A DNA stretch of 58,137 nucleotides from JBHGBM01 sp041946965 (lineage in GTDB: Bacteria; Acidobacteriota; Terriglobia; Bryobacterales; Bryobacteraceae). The translations under genes and the position numbers were made by a program. The stretch covers positions 1 through 58,137 of the forward strand of contig JBHGBM010000065.1 of the NCBI GenBank assembly GCA_041946965.1, in the 5' to 3' direction. This document shows positions 1 to 8,726 of this stretch, piece after piece; within the stretch, counting starts at the first letter, position 1, and every line of letters starts with the position of its first letter. Below the pieces are notes generated by a model. It did no database searches, was not told the origin of the DNA, and worked only from the letters and a program-made list of their open reading frames with translations.

Positions 1-387
1 ATCTTCAACATCGTCATGATCTGCATCGCGGGCATCTCGCTGCTGGTGGGCGGCATCGGCATCATGAACATCATGCTGGCCACGGTTCTGGAGCGCACGC
101 GCGAGATCGGCATCCGGCGCGCCATCGGCGCCAAGCAAGGCGACATCGTGCGGCAGTTCCTCACCGAGGCCGTGCTCATCTCCATCGTGGGCGGACTCAT
201 CGGCATCGGCTTCGGCTTCGGTCTCTCGCGCATCATCGCGTCGGCGGCGGGCTGGTCCACGGTGGTGACTACCGGGTCGATTGCGGTCGCCTTCGGCGTG
301 TCCGTGTTCATCGGACTGCTGTTCGGCATTTACCCGGCCGTGCAGGCTGCGCGGCTGGATCCCATTGAAGCAATTCGTTACGAGTAA
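1..387 (+). CDS. MacB-type ABC transporter permease, C-terminal part
   Basis: The reading frame is open from the first base of the window, so this is the last 128 residues of a longer inner-membrane permease. It shows the FtsX/MacB C-terminal layout: a membrane segment at about residues 3-27, the cytoplasmic signature RTREIGIRRAIGA, two more hydrophobic segments, and the family ending DPIEAIRYE. MacB-type permeases couple a cytoplasmic ATPase to export through a periplasmic adaptor and an outer-membrane TolC. The next gene, five bases downstream, is a TolC-family protein, which fits a tripartite efflux operon whose ATPase and adaptor lie upstream of the window. Substrate unknown. Confidence 0.9.
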   Translation: MFNIVMICIAGISLLVGGIGIMNIMLATVLERTREIGIRRAIGAKQGDIVRQFLTEAVLISIVGGLIGIGFGFGLSRIIASAAGWSTVVTTGSIAVAFGVSVFIGLLFGIYPAVQAARLDPIEAIRYE

Positions 388-392
388 GCGCT

Positions 393-2039
393 ATGGTTCC
401 CCGACTGATTGGCACAGCACTCATCCTGGCGGCGTCGCTCGCCGCCCAGATTACGTCTTTTCCGAAGCCCGGCTACTTCCGGGAGACGTTCTCGAAACCC
501 GTCACAAAGGTGGAACTCGCGCCGCCGGCGCGGCTGTCGGACTTCGTGGTGGACGGCAAGCTGGAACTGTCCCTCCGCTCTTACCTGGAACTGGTGATGG
601 CCAACAACACCGAAATCCAGATCCAGAAACTGGCGGTGGAGACGCCCAAGAACGCCATCCTGCGCGCGTTCGGAGCGTTCGATCCCATCTTCCAGGGCAC
701 CTTCAACAACCAGCGCCAGAAGACTCCGTCCAACGACGCGCTGGCCGGCGCCTCCACGCTGGTCACCCTGAACCAGCCCGCTAACTTCTCCTACCAGCAG
801 ACGCTGCCGACCGGCGTGCAGTACACGGCCAGCTATAACTTCAATAAGACCTCGACCAACAGCGGCTTCCAGAACTTCAACCCGGCGCTCACCTCCAACA
901 TGGGCTTGCGCTTCACGCAGCCGTTGCTGCGCAACCGCGGCACGTACGTGAACCGGTTGAGCATCATGGTGGCGCGCAGCCGCCTGCGCAAGACCGAGTA
1001 CGACATGCGCACCCAGTTGATGACGCTGGTGAGCGACGCCGAGACGGCCTACTGGAATCTGATCAACGCGCGCGAGAACCTGCGGGTGCGCGAGAACGCC
1101 CTCAGCCTGGCGCAGGAAGCGCTGAAGCGCGCGCAATTGGAGCTGAAGCTTGGCGCGCTCTCTCCACTTGATATTTTCGATCCCGAACAGCGCGCGGCCA
1201 GCGCCGAAATCGACGTTTCGCAGGCGCAATTCACGCTGCGCCAGAACGAGGACGCCGTGCGGCGGCAGATGGGCGCGGACCTCGATCCGGACATCCGCAA
1301 GCTGCCCATCGTGCTGACCGAAACCGTCCTGCCCAGCACCCAGGCCAGCATCGACCCGGAGATGGCCGTGGAGAAGGCGTATCAGAACCGGCCCGACCTG
1401 AAATCGGCGCTCCAGACCCTGGATATCGACGATCTGAACATCAAGTCCGCGAAGAACGCCCTGCGGCCCGAGCTTTCGCTCACCGGCAACTACACCACCC
1501 AGGGCCGCGGCGGCACGTTCTACCAGCGCGGCAACGTATTCAGCGAGTCCGGCACGCGCTCCCAGATCATCAGCGTGATCCCGGGCGGCTTCGGCGACGC
1601 CGTGGACCAGATGTTCGGCTTCAACTATCCGGTCTACGCCTTCGGCCTGACGCTGCGCCTGCCCATCCGCGACCGGCGCGCCGCCGCGGACATGGCCGAC
1701 GCCATCATCGCCAAGCGCCGCGATACGCTCCAGGTTCGCGCCGTCGAGCAACAGGTCCGCCTGGAAGTGCTCAACGCCGTCAACCAGGTGGAATCCAGCA
1801 AGAAGGCCGTGGAATTGGCCATCAAGGCTCGCGAGTACGCGCAGAAGTACCTGGACGCCGAGAAGAAGAAGTACGAGCTCGGCACCAGCCAGATCTTCTT
1901 CGTGTTGCAGGCCCAGGGCGCGCTGGTGACCGCCGACGCCGCCGTGGTGCAGAACTCGGTGAACTACCGCCGCAACCTGCTCAACCTGCTGCGGCGCACC
2001 GGCGAACTGCTGGAAGAGCGGGGAATCGCGGTACAGTAG
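393..2039 (+). CDS. TolC-family outer-membrane efflux protein
   Basis: This 548-residue protein begins with a signal peptide (roughly residues 1-19, ending at LAAQ) and has the TolC architecture: two repeats rich in long amphipathic helices (about residues 180-310 and 420-545) alternating with short beta segments such as TQPLLRNRG near residue 175. TolC proteins form trimeric outer-membrane channels for efflux pumps and type I secretion. The ATG follows the stop of the MacB-like permease by five bases, so the two genes are almost certainly one operon and would work together. Family assignment is firm; substrate cannot be read from the sequence. Confidence 0.9.
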   Translation: MVPRLIGTALILAASLAAQITSFPKPGYFRETFSKPVTKVELAPPARLSDFVVDGKLELSLRSYLELVMANNTEIQIQKLAVETPKNAILRAFGAFDPIFQGTFNNQRQKTPSNDALAGASTLVTLNQPANFSYQQTLPTGVQYTASYNFNKTSTNSGFQNFNPALTSNMGLRFTQPLLRNRGTYVNRLSIMVARSRLRKTEYDMRTQLMTLVSDAETAYWNLINARENLRVRENALSLAQEALKRAQLELKLGALSPLDIFDPEQRAASAEIDVSQAQFTLRQNEDAVRRQMGADLDPDIRKLPIVLTETVLPSTQASIDPEMAVEKAYQNRPDLKSALQTLDIDDLNIKSAKNALRPELSLTGNYTTQGRGGTFYQRGNVFSESGTRSQIISVIPGGFGDAVDQMFGFNYPVYAFGLTLRLPIRDRRAAADMADAIIAKRRDTLQVRAVEQQVRLEVLNAVNQVESSKKAVELAIKAREYAQKYLDAEKKKYELGTSQIFFVLQAQGALVTADAAVVQNSVNYRRNLLNLLRRTGELLEERGIAVQ

Positions 2040-2062
2040 GATAGGCTTGAGCCTGTCCGACT

Positions 2063-3976
2063 ATGGGCCGCATTCGTGTCCTCTCCGACCAGGTAGCCAA
2101 CAAGATCGCCGCCGGAGAGGTGGTGGAACGGCCCGCTTCCGTCGTTAAAGAGCTGCTCGAAAATTCCCTCGACGCCGGCGCCTCCAATCTGCGCATCGAC
2201 GTGGAGGGCGGCGGACGCCGGCTCATCCGCGTGGTGGACGACGGCGGCGGCATGCTGCGCGACGACGCGTTGCTGGCCTTCGAGCGCCATGCCACCAGCA
2301 AGCTCCGCGACGTAGGCGACCTGCTCTCCATCGCCACGCTCGGCTTCCGCGGCGAAGCCCTGCCTTCCATCGCTTCGGTCTCGCGCCTGTTGCTCGAAAC
2401 GCGTTCGGCCGAGGAGGCCACCGGCGCACGCATCGAGATCGCCGGAGGCAAACTGCTGAATTGCCAGGAGGAGGCGCTGGCCACGGGCACCTCCGTCACC
2501 GTGCGGGACCTGTTTTTCAACGTGCCCGCGCGCGCCAAGTTCCTGCGCTCGGAGCAGACCGAGCTGGCGCACATCGCCTCGCTGGTGACGCACTACAGCC
2601 TGGCGCACCCCGGCAAAAGTTTCCGGCTCTCGAGCGGCGGCGCGGAACTGCTGGCGGTCACGCCCGTCGCCGCGCTGCGCGACCGCGTCTACCAGGTGTT
2701 CGGCGCTGGCGCCCTGGAGGAGCTGGTGGACCTGGGCTCGCGCGAGAAAACGCTGGTGCTGCCGCCGCCTTACGTGCCGCCCGCCCAGGCGGCCTCGCAG
2801 CCGGTGCGGGAGCCCGAGGAACGTCCTTTTGCCGTCACCGGTTTCGTCTCGCGGCCCCAGGTGCACAAGCCCAACCGGAATTCCATTTTCGTCTTCGTCA
2901 ACCGGCGGCTGGTGCGCGACCGGCTCATCCTGCACGCGATTTCCTCGGCCTACTACAACCTGATCCCGGCCGGGGCGTTCCCCTTCGCGCTGGTTTTCAT
3001 CGCGTGCCCCGCCGAGGAGGTGGACGTGAACGTGCACCCGTCCAAGACCGAGGTGCGCTTCCGGCACCAGTCGTTCGTACACGACCTGGTACGCGACGGC
3101 ATTCGCGACACCCTCATCGAGACCCGCCCGGCGCCGGCCTTTTCGCCGCGCCCGAGCGCCACCGGACAGCCCGCGGCCAACCTGCCTTACTCCGAATTCA
3201 CCCAGATGCTGGAGAACGAGGCCGCAGCTCCGGCGGAAACCCGCGACTCCGCCCTGCCCTCCTTCACCCTGAACCCGCCTGCCGCGCCCGCCCCCCGGCT
3301 GGATTTTCCGGTTGAAGGCATTCCGCTTACCGGCGCGAAACGGGCGGACCCGCACGGGGCCTTCCCCCTGCCGCCGGAAGAGACCTCGCTGTCGTCATTG
3401 ACGGACCTGCGCCCCATCGGGCAGATTCACGAGAGTTTCATCATCGCGGCGGGCCGCGACGGGCTGTGGATCATCGACCAGCACGTGGCGCATGAGCGCA
3501 TTCTCTTTGAGCAGGTGATGCGGCAGCGCGCCGCCGGAGCCGTGGAATCGCAGCGGCTGCTCATGCCGCTGATCGTACAACTGACCCCCGGCCAGCAGAT
3601 CGAGTACGCGCGTATTGCCGATGAGCTTCACGCGCTGGGTTTTGAGACGGAGCCATTCGGCCGCGGCACGCTGGCGGTGAAGGCTGCGCCCGCAGCGCTG
3701 GATGCCGGCGCGTTGGAAAAGGTGCTGTTGGAGATCCTGGAGATCGCTGAGCTTGAATTGCGCGAAGCCACCATGGACGACCTTCGGCGCGGGATTGCGG
3801 CCTCCCTCGCCTGCCGCGCGGCCGTCAAGATCAACACGCACCTCGACCAGGCCAAGATGGAGTGGCTGCTGCGTGCGCTGGCCGCCACCGAATGCCCGAT
3901 GAGCTGCCCCCACGGCCGGCCCATCGCGCTGCATTATGGAACGAGGGAGATCCTGAAGGCGTTCCGGCGCTTGTGA
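2063..3976 (+). CDS. mutL: DNA mismatch repair protein MutL
   Basis: A full-length MutL of 637 residues. The GHKL ATPase motifs are all visible: ENSLDAG at residues 33-39, DDGGGM near 59-64 and GFRGEAL at 94-100. A linker of about 100 residues rich in Pro and Ala leads to the C-terminal domain, which carries DQHVAHERILFE at about residue 471, matching the metal-binding endonuclease motif DQHx(2)Ex(4)E, plus the CPHGRP motif near 615. It is therefore the nicking type of MutL found in bacteria without MutH. It follows the efflux gene by 23 bases. No mutS lies next to it; the MutS-like gene near 51 kb is a different subfamily. Confidence 0.97.
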   Translation: MGRIRVLSDQVANKIAAGEVVERPASVVKELLENSLDAGASNLRIDVEGGGRRLIRVVDDGGGMLRDDALLAFERHATSKLRDVGDLLSIATLGFRGEALPSIASVSRLLLETRSAEEATGARIEIAGGKLLNCQEEALATGTSVTVRDLFFNVPARAKFLRSEQTELAHIASLVTHYSLAHPGKSFRLSSGGAELLAVTPVAALRDRVYQVFGAGALEELVDLGSREKTLVLPPPYVPPAQAASQPVREPEERPFAVTGFVSRPQVHKPNRNSIFVFVNRRLVRDRLILHAISSAYYNLIPAGAFPFALVFIACPAEEVDVNVHPSKTEVRFRHQSFVHDLVRDGIRDTLIETRPAPAFSPRPSATGQPAANLPYSEFTQMLENEAAAPAETRDSALPSFTLNPPAAPAPRLDFPVEGIPLTGAKRADPHGAFPLPPEETSLSSLTDLRPIGQIHESFIIAAGRDGLWIIDQHVAHERILFEQVMRQRAAGAVESQRLLMPLIVQLTPGQQIEYARIADELHALGFETEPFGRGTLAVKAAPAALDAGALEKVLLEILEIAELELREATMDDLRRGIAASLACRAAVKINTHLDQAKMEWLLRALAATECPMSCPHGRPIALHYGTREILKAFRRL

Positions 3977-3988
3977 TCCGGACCCTGA

Positions 3989-4600
3989 TTATTTCGAAGC
4001 GTTGAAGCGCTTCTCGACTTCCGCCCAGTTCACCACGTTCCACCAGGCGCCCACGTACTCGGCGCGCCGGTTTTGATACTTCAGGTAATAAGCGTGCTCC
4101 CAGACATCCAGTCCGAAAACGGGGTAGAGACCTTCCATCAGCGGGCTGTCCTGGTTGGCGGTGGAGAGGATCTCGAGGTTCCCCTGCCGCTTCACCAGCC
4201 ACGCCCAGCCGGAGCCGAAGCGGCCCATGGCCGCGGCGTTGAACTTCTCCCGGAACTGGTCGAAGCCGCCAAACGCGCCGGTGATAGCCCGGCCGACGTT
4301 GCCCACGGGCTGCCCGCCCCCGTTCGGCGCCATGATCTGCCAGAACATGGTGTGGTTCACGTGGCCGCCGCCGTTGTTGCGCACGGCTGTGCGGATGTTC
4401 TCCGGCACCGCGGCCAGGTTGTTCGCGAGCAACTCCTCAACGCTCTTGCCGGCCAGGCCGGAGGCGGACTCGATGGCCTTGTTGAGGTTGGTCACGTACG
4501 CGGCGTGGTGCGCGTCGTGATGGATCTGCATCGTGCGCGCGTCGATGTGCGGCTCCAGAGCTTCAAAAGGATATGGCAACGGTGGTAATTCGAACGGCAT
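3989..4600 (-). CDS. sodA: Superoxide dismutase, Fe/Mn family (probably Mn type)
   Basis: A 203-residue cytoplasmic Fe/Mn superoxide dismutase, normal length. The four metal ligands are visible as H27 (in IHHDAHH), H83 (in GGHVNHTMFW), D165 and H169 (in DVWEHAYY). The Gly-rich NNGGGH segment together with Gln150 in ANQDSPL is the pattern of Mn rather than Fe enzymes, although cambialistic activity cannot be excluded. There is no signal peptide. The start codon lies 58 bases after the gatA stop on the same strand, so it may be read through from the gatCA operon or have its own promoter. Confidence 0.95.
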   Translation of the reverse strand: MPFELPPLPYPFEALEPHIDARTMQIHHDAHHAAYVTNLNKAIESASGLAGKSVEELLANNLAAVPENIRTAVRNNGGGHVNHTMFWQIMAPNGGGQPVGNVGRAITGAFGGFDQFREKFNAAAMGRFGSGWAWLVKRQGNLEILSTANQDSPLMEGLYPVFGLDVWEHAYYLKYQNRRAEYVGAWWNVVNWAEVEKRFNASK

Positions 4601-4658
4601 CTCTTTTCAACTTGCTCCTCAGTGCTAGAGATGATGCCGGGCGGGATTTGGTCGCAGC

Positions 4659-6089
4659 TTACACCGCGGTTTCGTAGGCGTGCGCCACACGGAACATGGT
4701 GGTTTCGTCGAAGTGACGCGCCAGCAGTTGCAGGCCCACCGGCAGGCCTTCGGAGGTCGCGCCACAGGGCACGCTCATGCACGGAATGCCCGCCAGCGAG
4801 CCCGTAATCGTGTAGATGTCGGAGAGATACATCTGAAGCGGATCGTCGATCTTCTCGCCGATCTTGAATGCCGGGGAGGGCGAAACCGGGGCGGCGATGG
4901 CGTCCACCTGCTCGAACGCCCGGCTGAAATCCCGCGCAATCAGGGTGCGCACCTTCTGGGCCTTGAGGTAATAGGCGTCGTAATATCCCGCGCTGAGCAC
5001 GTAGGTGCCGAGCATAATCCGGCGCTTGCACTCCGCTCCGAAACCCTCGCCCCGTGTGTTGCGATACATGTCGCTGAGCGTATCCGAGTGCGGCGAACGG
5101 GAGGTGTAGCGCACGCCGTCGTAGCGCGCCAGGTTCGAGCTGGCCTCCGCGGTGCAAATGATGTAGTAGCAGGCGATGGCGTAATCGGTGGCGGGCAGGC
5201 TGATCTCGCGCACTTCGCAGCCCTGCCGCTCGAGCACCTCCACGGCGCGCATCACCAGGTCCCCGGTTTCGCTGGCGAGGTCCTTGAAGTATTCGCGCGG
5301 AAGGCCGATCCGCAGACCCCGCACGCCGCCATCGAGCGCCGAAAGGTAATCGGGCACGGGCGCATCGGCGGAGGTGGAATCGGCCGGATCGCGTCCGGCG
5401 ATGACCGCCAGCACGGCGGCGGCATCCCGCACGCTTCTGCCGAACGGCCCAATGTGGTCGAGCGAGCTGGCGAAGGCCGTGAGCCCGTAACGGGAGACGC
5501 GCCCGTAGGTGGGCGTGACCCCCACCACGCCGCAAAACGACGCGGGCTGCCGGATGGAACCGCCCGTGTCGGAACCGAGAGAGACCACCGCGGTGCCCTG
5601 CGCGACGGCCGCCGCGGAACCGCCGCTCGAGCCGCCCGGAACGCGATCCGGAGCGACGGGGTTGCGCACCGGCCCGAACGCGGAGTTCTCGTTCGAGGAG
5701 CCCATGGCGAACTCGTCGCAGTTGGTTTTGCCGATAATGACCGCGCCGGCCTGTTCGAGTCTTATGACCGCGGTGGCGTCGTAGGGCGGAATGTAATCGG
5801 CCAGCAGGCGTGAGCCGCAGGTGGTGCGCACGCCGCGCGTCACAATCACGTCTTTAACCGCCGTGGGCACGCCCGCAAGCGGACCCGGGTCCCGGCCCGC
5901 GGCCAGCGCAGAGTCCACGCGGCGCGCGGCTTCGAGCGCCCGCTCGGGGCACAGGTGCAGGTAGGCGTTGGTCCGCGGGTTTTCGGCTTCGGCGAAGCGC
6001 AGCGCCTCGCGCGCGAGTTCCCCGGCGCTGAAGGCGCGCGCCCGCAGCCCCTCGCGGACGCGGTCAATGGTGAGGTCGCGGATCTCCAT
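4659..6089 (-). CDS. gatA: Asp-tRNA(Asn)/Glu-tRNA(Gln) amidotransferase subunit A
   Basis: This 476-residue amidase-signature protein is the glutaminase subunit of GatCAB, which converts Glu-tRNA(Gln) or Asp-tRNA(Asn) to the correctly amidated forms. The Ser-cisSer-Lys triad is present: K79 in AVKD, S154 in GGSSGGS and S178 in DTGGS. I place the start at the ATG at 6089 (MEIRDLTIDRV), two bases after the gatC stop, rather than at an in-frame codon 12 residues upstream that lies inside gatC. gatB is not in the window, so the complex is completed from another locus. Confidence 0.95.
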   Translation of the reverse strand: MEIRDLTIDRVREGLRARAFSAGELAREALRFAEAENPRTNAYLHLCPERALEAARRVDSALAAGRDPGPLAGVPTAVKDVIVTRGVRTTCGSRLLADYIPPYDATAVIRLEQAGAVIIGKTNCDEFAMGSSNENSAFGPVRNPVAPDRVPGGSSGGSAAAVAQGTAVVSLGSDTGGSIRQPASFCGVVGVTPTYGRVSRYGLTAFASSLDHIGPFGRSVRDAAAVLAVIAGRDPADSTSADAPVPDYLSALDGGVRGLRIGLPREYFKDLASETGDLVMRAVEVLERQGCEVREISLPATDYAIACYYIICTAEASSNLARYDGVRYTSRSPHSDTLSDMYRNTRGEGFGAECKRRIMLGTYVLSAGYYDAYYLKAQKVRTLIARDFSRAFEQVDAIAAPVSPSPAFKIGEKIDDPLQMYLSDIYTITGSLAGIPCMSVPCGATSEGLPVGLQLLARHFDETTMFRVAHAYETAV

Positions 6090-6091
6090 GT

Positions 6092-6391
6092 TCAGCGCTC
6101 GATCACTTTGGGAACTTTGAAGCATCCGCCGCCGGGCTTGGGAGCGTTGGCGAGCGCGGTGGCCTGGCCTACCGGCTCGCGCGGCGCATCTTCGCGCAGG
6201 GTGGCGTTTCCCGTGGTTTCGAACAGCACCTGCGCCATCGGTTCCACGCCGCCGGTATCGAGCTCGTTCAGCTTGTCCACGTGGCCGAGGATCTCATCGA
6301 GCTCAGCGCGCATCCTGGCGACCTCCTGATCGGTAAGGGTCAGGTTCGCGAGGTCCGCCACGTAGCGGACCTCCTGCTCCGTGATCTTCAC
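6092..6391 (-). CDS. gatC: Asp-tRNA(Asn)/Glu-tRNA(Gln) amidotransferase subunit C
   Basis: A 99-residue GatC that wraps around GatA and GatB to hold the amidotransferase together. It has the family pattern: an N-terminal helix pair (EVRYVADLANL, then LDEILGHVDKLNELDT), the VEP turn and a C-terminal LREDAP motif. It starts with GTG at 6391, sharing a GTGA overlap with the stop of the dciA-like gene, so translation is coupled. A longer in-frame reading upstream overlaps dciA and is not credible. gatA follows after two bases. Confidence 0.93.
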   Translation of the reverse strand: MKITEQEVRYVADLANLTLTDQEVARMRAELDEILGHVDKLNELDTGGVEPMAQVLFETTGNATLREDAPREPVGQATALANAPKPGGGCFKVPKVIER

Positions 6392-6792
6392 GCTTGTGCC
6401 TTCTTCCTCGCGGCTCTGTAAATGGTGCGCAGCACCGGATCGGAGATCGTCTCCGCCTCGTCCGCCGCGAGTTCGAGTCCGGTGGAGTTGGCCGCGCGCC
6501 GCGGCCCCCGGCGCAACGGGACCACCCGGAATTCCAGCTCTTGCACCATGCCCGGCCCCAGGCGGGCTTCCAGGTTGCGCAAGATCGGTCCCCTGAGGCT
6601 GTAAAGCTGCCGCTGCCAGGTATCGTCCTCCACTTCGACCACCAAGCGCGCGCGCACCAAGCGCCCGGCGCGGGCGTGCGCCGCGATCTTCTTGCCCACC
6701 GCGCCGGGCCACGCGCTCCGCACCAGGTCTTCCGTCTGGAAGGTGTCGGCGGGAAGGGGCAATTTTCCGATGAGCGTGCCAGCCCGTTGCAT
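6388..6792 (-). CDS. dciA: DciA-like DUF721 protein
   Basis: A 134-residue protein with a DUF721 domain at about residues 10-95 (segment LVRSAWPGAVGKKIAAHA, then VEVEDDTWQRQLYSL). DUF721/DciA proteins load the replicative helicase in bacteria that lack the phage-derived DnaC or DnaI. It heads a minus-strand operon with gatC (4-base GTGA overlap) and gatA. The ATG at 6792 is preceded by a 219-base intergenic region that holds an 18-bp palindrome at 6838-6855. Family call firm; the helicase-loading role is inferred from the family. Confidence 0.8.
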   Translation of the reverse strand: MQRAGTLIGKLPLPADTFQTEDLVRSAWPGAVGKKIAAHARAGRLVRARLVVEVEDDTWQRQLYSLRGPILRNLEARLGPGMVQELEFRVVPLRRGPRRAANSTGLELAADEAETISDPVLRTIYRAARKKAQA

Positions 6793-6837
6793 CTTGGTGG
6801 ATTCCGAATTTTATCAGGTTTTCGCGGACGCGCCAAA

Positions 6838-6855
6838 ATGACTCATTTGAGTCAT
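6838..6855. promoter_or_regulatory. Perfect 18-bp palindrome upstream of dciA-gatCA
   Basis: ATGACTCA-TT-TGAGTCAT is a perfect dyad with 8-bp arms and a 2-bp centre. It lies 45 bases upstream of the dciA-like start in an otherwise featureless gap between that gene and the end of the luxR-type gene. The geometry suits an operator for a dimeric regulator. No T-run follows, so it is not a terminator. The binding protein is unknown. Confidence 0.4.
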
Positions 6856-7011
6856 GACCGGCGCGGCGTGCCGCCATAAAATCAACGGGAACAGCGAGCG
6901 GCGCTCCATTCCTTCGGCGAGAGGAAACCTGGAATTCGGAGGTTCCGGGCTGCGGGCGGAGGCCAATGCACCCGCCAAAGGTCTTCCGAGCGCGGGGGGC
7001 GCTGCCCGCCG

Positions 7012-8157
7012 TCACCGCGGGGGACTCAGGCGCGCCACGCTGTTGAGCAGCATCCGCACCAGTTCGCCCTGCCGTCTCGCGCCGGTTTTCAGAAAAATGG
7101 ACTTCAGGTGATTGCGCGCGGTGTGGCGGGAGATGCGCAACGCCTCCGCGCACTGGTCGATGCCCCGCCCGTCTTGCAGCAGCGCCGCCACACGCGCTTC
7201 GGCGCGGGTGAGGCCGAACACGGCGGCGAGCACGCGATCGTCCGCATGGGCTTCGCGCTCGGGATCGGTGACGAACACCATGGCGGCGGGGCGGTCGCCG
7301 GGCCAGTTCGCGCCGCCGCGGTAGGGGATCACCAGCACCTGTAGGGGAGTCCGGCCCGACGGGCGGTCGATGGTGGCGGCGCCGCCGCCGTCGAATCCGT
7401 TTCCCTCCACGGTCGTGCCGGCCCGGTAAATGAAGCCGCGCAGCGCCACCGCCTGGTCCTGACGCGCGGCGCCCAGGATCTTACCGGTCACCAGCAGCCC
7501 GTCCCGCGTGTCCAGGATGGCTTCGGCGGTCCTGTTGGCCATGAGCACGCGGGCGGACTTGTCCGTCACCAGGCAGGCGATGGGCATCGCGTCGAGCGCC
7601 GCCAGCGCCGCCGCCGATCCGGCGTTTCCCGCCGCGGTGCGCTCCTGCAATTGAAACGCGCGGCGCAGGTGCGGCGTGAGCAAGCCCAGCAGCGCCAGTT
7701 CACGGCCGCCGAACCCGCCGTGCAGCCGCGAGCGGAACACCGCGCAAAAAGGTACGGACAAGCGGTCCGCCTTAATGCACGCCGCCACGGAGTGGAAGAT
7801 GTTTTGCGGTTTCAGAAAGCCCTGGTAGAACTCCGAGCGGACCAGGTCATGCTCCGAGCACAGCATCTCACCGGTGCGGGCGCTGTCCGGAACCGCGCCT
7901 TCGATGCGAGGTCCGGTCCAGACGTTTAGGCGGTTGTACTTCTCGGAATAGGCGCGCTGGTAGAGAGGATCGATCCCGGAGCTGGCGAAGATGGTTCCAG
8001 CCGGATTATCGCCCTCGTGCCGCACCACGGCAGCGGCTTCGGCCCCAAGCAGGGCGCGCAGACGGGCGAGAAAGCCCCCCCAGAGCGCAGGGTCCAGAGA
8101 CGCATCGTAGATACAGCCGACCAGCGCAAGGACATCCTCCTCCGACCAGGCGTTCAT
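7012..8157 (-). CDS. LuxR-family HTH transcriptional regulator
   Basis: A 381-residue regulator. Residues 1 to about 185 form a GAF/PAS-like sensor region. A second PAS-like segment lies around 190-290 (LVTDKSARVLMANRTAEAIL). The last 70 residues are a LuxR helix-turn-helix (LTRAEARVAALLQDG, then LRISRHTARNHLKSIF and KTGARRQGEL). There is no receiver domain, so it senses a ligand or interaction rather than a phosphorelay. The start is supported by a GGAGGG sequence just upstream. It is divergent from the AtuA-like/enoyl-CoA hydratase pair across 251 bases and is a candidate regulator of it, though this is inference from position only. Confidence 0.88.
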   Translation of the reverse strand: MNAWSEEDVLALVGCIYDASLDPALWGGFLARLRALLGAEAAAVVRHEGDNPAGTIFASSGIDPLYQRAYSEKYNRLNVWTGPRIEGAVPDSARTGEMLCSEHDLVRSEFYQGFLKPQNIFHSVAACIKADRLSVPFCAVFRSRLHGGFGGRELALLGLLTPHLRRAFQLQERTAAGNAGSAAALAALDAMPIACLVTDKSARVLMANRTAEAILDTRDGLLVTGKILGAARQDQAVALRGFIYRAGTTVEGNGFDGGGAATIDRPSGRTPLQVLVIPYRGGANWPGDRPAAMVFVTDPEREAHADDRVLAAVFGLTRAEARVAALLQDGRGIDQCAEALRISRHTARNHLKSIFLKTGARRQGELVRMLLNSVARLSPPR

Positions 8158-8408
8158 TCGCCCTCCGCGAATATTCTATTCACGCAAGAGGGTTGGCGTC
8201 GAATCGGGAGTATTCCCCACGCCGCCGCTGTTACCCGGTTCGCGGTCTTCCCGCGGGAGGCACCTGCCGTTTCTTGCGCTCCAGCCTTTGCCCCGCGGCG
8301 ACGGTGAGCGCGCGGGTCTGAAGTTTACGCCGCAGCGGATCCTGCACGTGACGGGGCGGTACGGGTTTCACGATACTATTATTGTAGCGCTGTGACTTTC
8401 AACGTGCT

Positions 8409-8726
8409 ATGAAGGCGCCTCTGGCCAGGATCGCCCACACACGCTCGGGGGATAAAGGCGACACCTCCAACATAGGGGTGATTGCGTGGGATCCGCGCCA
8501 CTACGGCGTGCTCGTGCGCGAACTCACCCCGGAGCGCGTAAAAGCGTATTTCGGCAACCTTGTGGAAGGCGAAGTGGAGCGTTTCGAGTTGCCCAACCTC
8601 GGCGCGCTGAACTTCCTGCTGCACCGCGCGCTGGGCGGGGGCGGCACCGTTTCGCTGCGGATTGACGCCCAGGGAAAGACGCTCGGCGCGGCGCTGCTCG
8701 GGATGGAGATCGAAGTCGATGAGTGA
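8409..8726 (+). CDS. AtuA-like ferredoxin-fold small protein
   Basis: A 105-residue protein beginning MKAPLARIAHTRSGDKGDTS, the hallmark of the small C-terminal domain of AtuA (acyclic terpene utilisation) family proteins. That domain is often a separate polypeptide next to a DUF1446 partner. Here the large AtuA partner is missing from the neighbourhood, and the stop overlaps the start of an enoyl-CoA hydratase by eight bases (ATGAGTGA). This implies translational coupling and a joint role in degrading a branched or terpenoid acyl-CoA. No clear Shine-Dalgarno sequence precedes the ATG. Biochemical role of this domain is unknown. Confidence 0.8.
   Translation: MKAPLARIAHTRSGDKGDTSNIGVIAWDPRHYGVLVRELTPERVKAYFGNLVEGEVERFELPNLGALNFLLHRALGGGGTVSLRIDAQGKTLGAALLGMEIEVDE

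Noticed and set aside
378..1751. Minus-strand open frame of 457 residues opposite the TolC-family gene
   Set aside because: It is the complement of a good outer-membrane protein, and its Arg/Val/Gly/His-rich sequence has no fold-like pattern.
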